From a virus, in IMG/VR virus record IMGVR_UViG_3300047562_002715, positions 1 through 28,141 of that record: DNA of 28,141 nucleotides. One strand, 5' to 3'. This document shows positions 25,302-28,141 of the stretch, one piece after another; within the stretch, counting starts at the first letter, position 1, and each line of letters starts with the position of its first letter. The notes below the pieces were generated by a model that worked only from the letters and a program-made list of their open reading frames with translations, was not told the origin of the DNA and did not search any database. The position numbers and the translations under genes were made by a program.

Positions 25302-25703
25302 TTACCTGGTAGGTTGCAAGACGAACTGTAACTCTTGAGGTGGAACATCTATTCCAATAATTCTGTAGATTATAACAACATCAAAAGCACCGTTTTCATA
25401 ATCGGGATATACTTCTACACTTATTAATCTAACTCTTGGTTCGTAGTTATTGATGGAATTTGTAATTTCATCTCTAACTGTAGATGCCGAAAGTTCATCG
25501 ATATTTTCAAATAATGACTTTGATATTCTAGATCCAAAATCTTCATCAAAAAACTTTTCACCAGGAAGGGTAAGTACAATATTTCTAACGGAACGAGCAA
25601 TTGCTGACTCATTCTTCAAAGCAATTAAATCACCAGTCAGAGGATTAGTCTGAAATGATAAACTTATGTCTTTAAAACCTTGACTTACCCTTTCTAGAGG
25701 CAT
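25302..25703 (-). CDS. gp25: Baseplate wedge protein gp25
   Basis: A 133-residue protein (T4 gp25 is 132). The diagnostic parts are visible: GEKFFDEDFGSRISKSLFEN at about 48-67, and NNYEPRVRLISVEV at 85-98 containing the conserved Glu-Pro-Arg triad (residues 88-90) shared by gp25 and the type VI secretion protein TssE. gp25 connects the gp6 core bundle to the first sheath ring and helps trigger sheath contraction. The gene begins a run of structural genes and is followed immediately by gp6. A late-type octamer is centred about 24 bases upstream of its ATG, within the end of the preceding gene. Start: MPLERVSQGF, with no alternative ATG nearby. Confidence 0.96.
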   Translation of the reverse strand: MPLERVSQGFKDISLSFQTNPLTGDLIALKNESAIARSVRNIVLTLPGEKFFDEDFGSRISKSLFENIDELSASTVRDEITNSINNYEPRVRLISVEVYPDYENGAFDVVIIYRIIGIDVPPQELQFVLQPTR

Positions 25704-25722
25704 TTAATGTTATAAATCTATC

Positions 25723-26484
25723 TTATTTATCAGTCTTTTTTGATTCATAGAGGGGTTCTGTGCCGTATTCCCAGTCATCATAGTCCTCATCATTACGAAT
25801 TTTTGAGTGAATTTCATTTTGATGGTAAAAATCGTGTTTTTTTGGTGTTAAGTCGTCATTTGCAATCTCTCGAAGCATTTTTTGCTTCTCAATTTGGTTA
25901 TCCCAACCATATTCACTTGACAAATACTGTGTTCCCCACTCATTTTTCATAAAGTTTTGGTCTTTATCGACTTTTTTAGTCATTTTTAGCTCCTGATTGA
26001 TTAGATCAGAACTTTTTACGGGGTTGCTATCCCGTTTTTCAATAATATCATAATCATCTTGCATTATTTCTTTCAAGTATTCATCATCCCACATATCATA
26101 GTAGGATGTTTTTGCTAAAGTTTCCCTAAATGAGCGTAGTTTCTGAGTTGGCTGTCCTAAAATCAAATTATATTTGCCATTATTAGTTTTAATTCCGTTA
26201 ATGAATGTATCGTAGGCACCACAATCCTCAAAAAACTTCCATGTTTCATACTTTTTATTACATACATCTACCCACTCCTGAACTTCATTCAAATTAAAAT
26301 GGTCCTCGATAATATAAACTACCACATCTAACTCTTGAATGGGTTCTATGTCGCTTGCAGAGCACTCTACGATGCGATATTTCGACTTAGAAGCAAACGG
26401 GCAAACCGCAAACCCATTTAATTCTGGTCTCACCTTTGAAACCTCGGCAATCCAATTAAGAATAAATCGTTCTTTTTCTGACAT
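25723..26484 (-). CDS. Conserved cyanophage protein of unknown function, 253 aa
   Basis: A 253-residue protein that I recognise as a conserved unknown of T4-like cyanophages. The N-terminal half (residues 1-140) looks like a folded alpha/beta domain: FILNWIAEVSKVRPELNGFA, then VCPFASKSKYRIVE, with a Cys-Pro-Phe-Ala motif at 28-31. That motif recalls the NLCPFA motif of bacterial DUF1415 proteins; this is a weak resemblance, not an assignment. The C-terminal third is very hydrophilic and acidic (NDEDYDDWEYGTEPLYES), probably flexible. No membrane segment or known catalytic motif is visible. An intrinsic terminator ends at the base before the ATG, leaving no visible Shine-Dalgarno sequence or leader. 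The gene must therefore be expressed by read-through or from an unrecognised start. It lies just upstream of gp25, but a structural role is not shown. Confidence 0.8.
   Translation of the reverse strand: MSEKERFILNWIAEVSKVRPELNGFAVCPFASKSKYRIVECSASDIEPIQELDVVVYIIEDHFNLNEVQEWVDVCNKKYETWKFFEDCGAYDTFINGIKTNNGKYNLILGQPTQKLRSFRETLAKTSYYDMWDDEYLKEIMQDDYDIIEKRDSNPVKSSDLINQELKMTKKVDKDQNFMKNEWGTQYLSSEYGWDNQIEKQKMLREIANDDLTPKKHDFYHQNEIHSKIRNDEDYDDWEYGTEPLYESKKTDK
25724..25731 (-). promoter_or_regulatory. T4-late-type promoter octamer upstream of gp25
   Basis: The minus strand reads GATAAATA, 20 bases before the gp25 ATG. It overlaps the TAA stop of the 253-residue gene (25723-25725), as also happens at gp13. 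It would drive the gp25-gp6-gp7 transcript. Two further octamers at the same distance from their genes make the call more credible than the motif alone. Confidence 0.6.
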
Positions 26485-26517
26485 AAAAAAAGAGTGCTTA
26501 ACCTATTTAAGCACTCT
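26485..26517 (-). terminator. Intrinsic terminator ending the glycosyltransferase/small-protein unit
   Basis: On the minus strand a perfect 11-bp stem (AGAGTGCTTAA / TTAAGCACTCT) with a 5-base loop ATAGG is followed by six further T residues, and then directly by the ATG of the 253-residue gene. It lies 9 bases after the stop of the 44-residue gene. The plus strand lacks a T-run after the stem, so it should act only on leftward transcription. Confidence 0.9.
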
Positions 26518-26526
26518 GAAAATTAT

Positions 26527-26661
26527 TTAACCTTTACCTTGTCCACGATACTTTTTCTTTTTGCCATTACGAGAGGTTGCACTCAGTAGTGTACGAGCAG
26601 AACGTCCTTGGCGAGTTTTCTTAGGTGCTCCAGGTTGAAAGATAGTTTTATTAAGTGCCAT
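26527..26661 (-). CDS. Small highly basic conserved cyanophage protein, 44 aa
   Basis: A 44-residue protein, MALNKTIFQPGAPKKTRQGR..., ending in a Lys/Arg/Gly-rich tail (NGKKKKYRGQGKG). About a third of its residues are Lys or Arg, which suggests nucleic-acid binding; that is inference. I recognise this peptide as strongly conserved among T4-like cyanophages. The start is well supported. A strong Shine-Dalgarno GGAGG lies at 26669-26673, 7 bases before the ATG, and the ATG overlaps the TAA of the upstream 49-residue gene as TAATG. A strong terminator follows 9 bases after the stop, so this is the last gene of its transcript. It is too short for many ORF callers. Confidence 0.85.
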   Translation of the reverse strand: MALNKTIFQPGAPKKTRQGRSARTLLSATSRNGKKKKYRGQGKG

Positions 26662-26810
26662 TAAATTTCCTCCAGTTCAATTAAATTAGGATCAATATCA
26701 TCTCCCGAGAAAAAGCGTTCCGAGAGGTCTTGAAGAACCTCAGTACATTCTTCTGCACTGAGGTTTGTATAAATCTTACGCCCTTTATAAAGTACGTTAT
26801 ATTGTTTCAT
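26661..26810 (-). CDS. Small conserved cyanophage protein, 49 aa
   Basis: A 49-residue protein (MKQYNVLYKGRKIYTNLSAE...ending in NLIELEEI). It starts within the stop codon of the glycosyltransferase gene (TAATG overlap at 26810), and its own stop overlaps the next start in the same way, so three genes are chained by one-base overlaps. The motif YNVLYKGRKIYTNLSAEE is of a kind I know from many short cyanophage proteins. It is also similar to YHIYAKEKCIYHSLKEEE in the 74-residue protein on the other side of the glycosyltransferase. The fold is probably a short beta-hairpin followed by a helix. No function is known to me; there are no membrane or metal-binding motifs. Confidence 0.82.
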   Translation of the reverse strand: MKQYNVLYKGRKIYTNLSAEECTEVLQDLSERFFSGDDIDPNLIELEEI

Positions 26811-27574
26811 TAGATAATACGAGTTTTCTCATGCCCAACTCTAATACGAGGATCGCACCAGATATCAAAGCCTTTCTCTTTTGCATCAAGACAGAATGAA
26901 ACATCCTCTCCACACATATCCTGAACATTTCCAGATTCAAAGACTTGCATCTTAGGAGCAAACCAAGGATATTCGAGATTTTCAAAAACTCCTTTCTTAA
27001 TCAGAACCCATCCAAAACCTGTGTAATCTACAGTGAACGGCTTACGACGCTTCTGAATCGACTCCACAGTTTCGTGGTTCATAACTCCACCATTCTTGCG
27101 GAAATCATCTTCTTCTAACCAGTGTGCGACAGATGTTGTGTGTCCATCTTCTGTGGCATACCAACCAGCAACAATCTCACGCTCAGTTCCATCTTCACTC
27201 AGTGCCATATCACAAAGTTGCCAGAACTTGTTAGTGTCAAAGACAATATCCGAGTCAATCCAAAGTTGATAATCATATTCTAATTTACCATCCCAAGGAA
27301 TTTGATTCGGACCTCTAAGAACATTTGCACCTAATACTTTACAACGTGCAAAGTTTACCATCGATGAGTAATCTTGTGAAATCTGAATACTCATTCCATT
27401 CTGTACCATATCAAAGCATAGTTGTACAAATGCTTTCAGAAAAATAAAAGAGCATCCTCTTCCAGGAAGACAAAATACAATTGACTTTCCTTTCATTCTT
27501 TCTTTAATTGCAGCAATATCCCATTCTTCCTTTTTGGTTGGTGCTGCAGCTTTAACAGTAAATCCTTTTGACAT
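26810..27574 (-). CDS. GT-A-fold glycosyltransferase (family 2-like)
   Basis: A 254-residue protein with the hallmarks of a GT-A nucleotide-sugar transferase. Residues 31-37 (SIVFCLP) form the first strand of the Rossmann-like half. YQLWIDSDIVF (102-112) holds the metal-binding DxD triad (Asp107-Ser-Asp109). YTGFGWVLIKKGVFE (185-199) and CGEDVSFCLDAKEKGFDIWC (221-240) carry the acceptor-side acidic pair, and GHEKT near the C-terminus offers the usual late His metal ligand. The length is normal for a cytosolic single-domain enzyme; there is no membrane segment. Such genes are common in cyanophages and may modify virion proteins, host surface glycans or phage DNA; the substrate cannot be read here. 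It has a near-consensus sigma70 promoter just upstream, an AAGGA Shine-Dalgarno at 27586-27590, and is chained to two small genes downstream. Confidence 0.88.
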   Translation of the reverse strand: MSKGFTVKAAAPTKKEEWDIAAIKERMKGKSIVFCLPGRGCSFIFLKAFVQLCFDMVQNGMSIQISQDYSSMVNFARCKVLGANVLRGPNQIPWDGKLEYDYQLWIDSDIVFDTNKFWQLCDMALSEDGTEREIVAGWYATEDGHTTSVAHWLEEDDFRKNGGVMNHETVESIQKRRKPFTVDYTGFGWVLIKKGVFENLEYPWFAPKMQVFESGNVQDMCGEDVSFCLDAKEKGFDIWCDPRIRVGHEKTRII

Positions 27575-27598
27575 AAGAAAAATAATCCTTCAACATCA

Positions 27599-27627
27599 AT
27601 TTTAACAGTCTATATATCTCCTGTCAA
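27599..27627 (-). promoter_or_regulatory. Near-consensus sigma70 promoter for the glycosyltransferase unit
   Basis: The minus strand has TTGACA (27627-27622), a 17-base spacer, and TAAAAT (27604-27599). The -35 box is a perfect consensus, the spacing is ideal and the -10 differs by one base. It lies in the 55-base gap between the 74-residue gene and the glycosyltransferase. Transcription would start near 27592, giving a short leader that includes the AAGGA ribosome site. Host-type early promoters of this form are usual in T4-like cyanophages. Confidence 0.82.
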
Positions 27628-27629
27628 CT

Positions 27630-27854
27630 TCAATAAGATGGAGTTCCAGGAGGTTCAGCAGATAAGTTATTCCCCCCTCCGATGTTCGTAGATAACTCAA
27701 TATAACTCAAATCATTTACCTCATAATCAGTCTTCATAATACCTACCATTCCTTTTAAATTCTCCCAGGTATTCTTAAACTCTTCCTCCTTTAATGAATG
27801 GTATATGCACTTCTCCTTTGCATATATGTGATATATTTTTTCGGTTGCAGTCAT
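27630..27854 (-). CDS. Small conserved cyanophage protein, 74 aa
   Basis: A 74-residue protein starting MTATEKIYHIYAKEKCIYHS. The frame remains open upstream to 27902, but the start at 27854 is preferred. A GGAG Shine-Dalgarno lies at 27863-27866 with 8-base spacing, and a longer form would overlap the preceding gene with a poor, charged N-terminus. Residues 5-35 share the pattern Y-x-(I/V)-x-x-K-x-(K/R)-x-IY-x-x-L-x-x-EE with the 49-residue protein downstream, suggesting distant paralogues. The C-terminal tail GGGNNLSAEPPGTPSY is glycine/proline-rich and probably disordered. Function is unknown to me. The next promoter begins 3 bases after its stop. Confidence 0.8.
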   Translation of the reverse strand: MTATEKIYHIYAKEKCIYHSLKEEEFKNTWENLKGMVGIMKTDYEVNDLSYIELSTNIGGGNNLSAEPPGTPSY

Positions 27855-27885
27855 AAAAATATCTCCGGAATTTTTTCTTTCTTTT

Positions 27886-28044
27886 TCATTTCGACACTGC
27901 ATTATATATCACAGCAATACAAAATCCTAGTGCAATAAAAAACGGGCGTGGATATCTTATCATCCATCCCGCTATAACAACCTTCCAGAAATTCCAATAG
28001 GGGCGTCTTCGATAATACTTCGAAGAGTATAGAGGGGCATTCAT
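27886..28044 (-). CDS. Small single-pass membrane protein, 52 aa
   Basis: A 52-residue frame: MNAPLYSSKYYRRRPYWNFW, then KVVIAGWMIRYPRPFFIALG, then FCIAVIYNAVSK. It has a basic N-terminus (Lys9, RRR at 12-14) followed by a tryptophan-rich amphipathic segment and a hydrophobic stretch at about 35-49 long enough to cross or enter a membrane. The positive-inside rule places the N-terminus in the cytoplasm. The ATG overlaps the TGA of the preceding frame as ATGA, a typical coupling signal. The 74-residue gene follows after 31 bases that hold its ribosome site. A different frame over the same bases (GTG start at 28093) is less plausible in composition. Function is unknown; small membrane peptides of this sort are common in phage early regions. 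Confidence 0.65.
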   Translation of the reverse strand: MNAPLYSSKYYRRRPYWNFWKVVIAGWMIRYPRPFFIALGFCIAVIYNAVSK

Positions 28045-28121
28045 ACTTCCGGAAAAATATTTTTAGATTGATATTGAGAGGTCGATTTGTCACCTCTGTA
28101 GGTTAGGGTAGTTTGGGTTTT
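28041..28121 (-). pseudogene. Broken or start-less short frame resembling DUF4278 (YRG motif)
   Basis: An open stretch of 26 codons, KTQTTLTYRGDKSTSQYQSK followed by NIFPEV and a TGA, with no start codon: an in-frame TAA precedes it at 28122-28124. The segment TLTYRG resembles the start of the short cyanobacterial and cyanophage DUF4278 proteins. The TGA overlaps the next gene's ATG as ATGA, which argues that this frame is, or recently was, translated. A run of six A residues lies at the upstream end. A one-base change there would join it to the frame reading ALRYKK at the window edge. It could be a frameshifted or truncated gene, a sequencing error near a contig end, or chance. Confidence 0.4.
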
Positions 28122-28141
28122 TTATAACGCAACGCCGCGCC

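Noticed and set aside
27855-27902. Longer N-terminus for the 74-residue protein
   Set aside because: The upstream ATG has no ribosome site and overlaps the 52-residue gene; the ATG at 27854 has GGAG at 8-base spacing.
27902-28093. 63-codon minus-strand frame with GTG start
   Set aside because: It overlaps the 52-residue membrane peptide in another frame. The latter has an ATGA-coupled ATG, a basic N-terminus plus hydrophobic segment, and proper spacing to the next gene.

Overview
This window is part of the genome of a T4-like cyanophage (a cyanomyovirus, Kyanoviridae type). Every convincing gene lies on the minus strand and the DNA is AT-rich. The identification rests on recognisable T4 morphogenesis proteins in T4 gene order, plus small proteins and a DUF4815-type giant protein that I know only from marine cyanophages. 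The low GC suggests a marine Synechococcus or Prochlorococcus host; that is an inference, because no host marker such as psbA, hli or a tRNA is present.

Layout in the direction of transcription (right to left). (1) About 28141-26520 is an accessory cluster: a broken or start-less short frame resembling DUF4278, a 52-residue membrane peptide, a 74-residue protein, a near-consensus sigma70 promoter, a GT-A-fold glycosyltransferase, a 49-residue protein and a 44-residue highly basic protein. The last three are linked by TAATG overlaps and end at a strong intrinsic terminator. (2) A 253-residue conserved unknown begins directly after the terminator's T-tract. (3) A late structural module runs from 25703 to 1: gp25, gp6, a 3998-residue gp7-like protein, gp8, a 2517-residue DUF4815 protein, two short proteins, gp13, and gp14 truncated by the window edge. 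In T4 the order is 25 (separate), 6-7-8-9-10-11-12-wac-13-14. Here the 9-to-wac block is replaced by one giant protein and two small ones.

The structural genes are packed with gaps of 0-8 bases or short overlaps. The exceptions are three places with a T4-late-type octamer (NATAAATA), each 20 bases upstream of a start codon: gp25, gp8 and gp13. In two of them the upstream gene's TAA stop codon lies inside the octamer. This suggests at least three late transcription units, against a sigma70-driven early or middle unit for the glycosyltransferase cluster.

The most interesting content is modular growth of the tail and neck proteins. A glycine-rich 'GxGY' beta-module recurs in gp14, gp8, the DUF4815 protein and the gp7-like giant. 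The giant also carries about nine copies of an 'HNF..G..V.Y...YYV..VD...LS' module, which resembles the FCCH-like modules of other phage tail proteins, and a YHYH-like domain that has lost its signature histidines. Its N-terminus matches the C-terminal part of T4 gp7, so the conserved core appears to have been moved to the front of a 12-kb gene. No RNA genes, CRISPR arrays, insertion sequences or gene-free stretches over 300 bases were seen.
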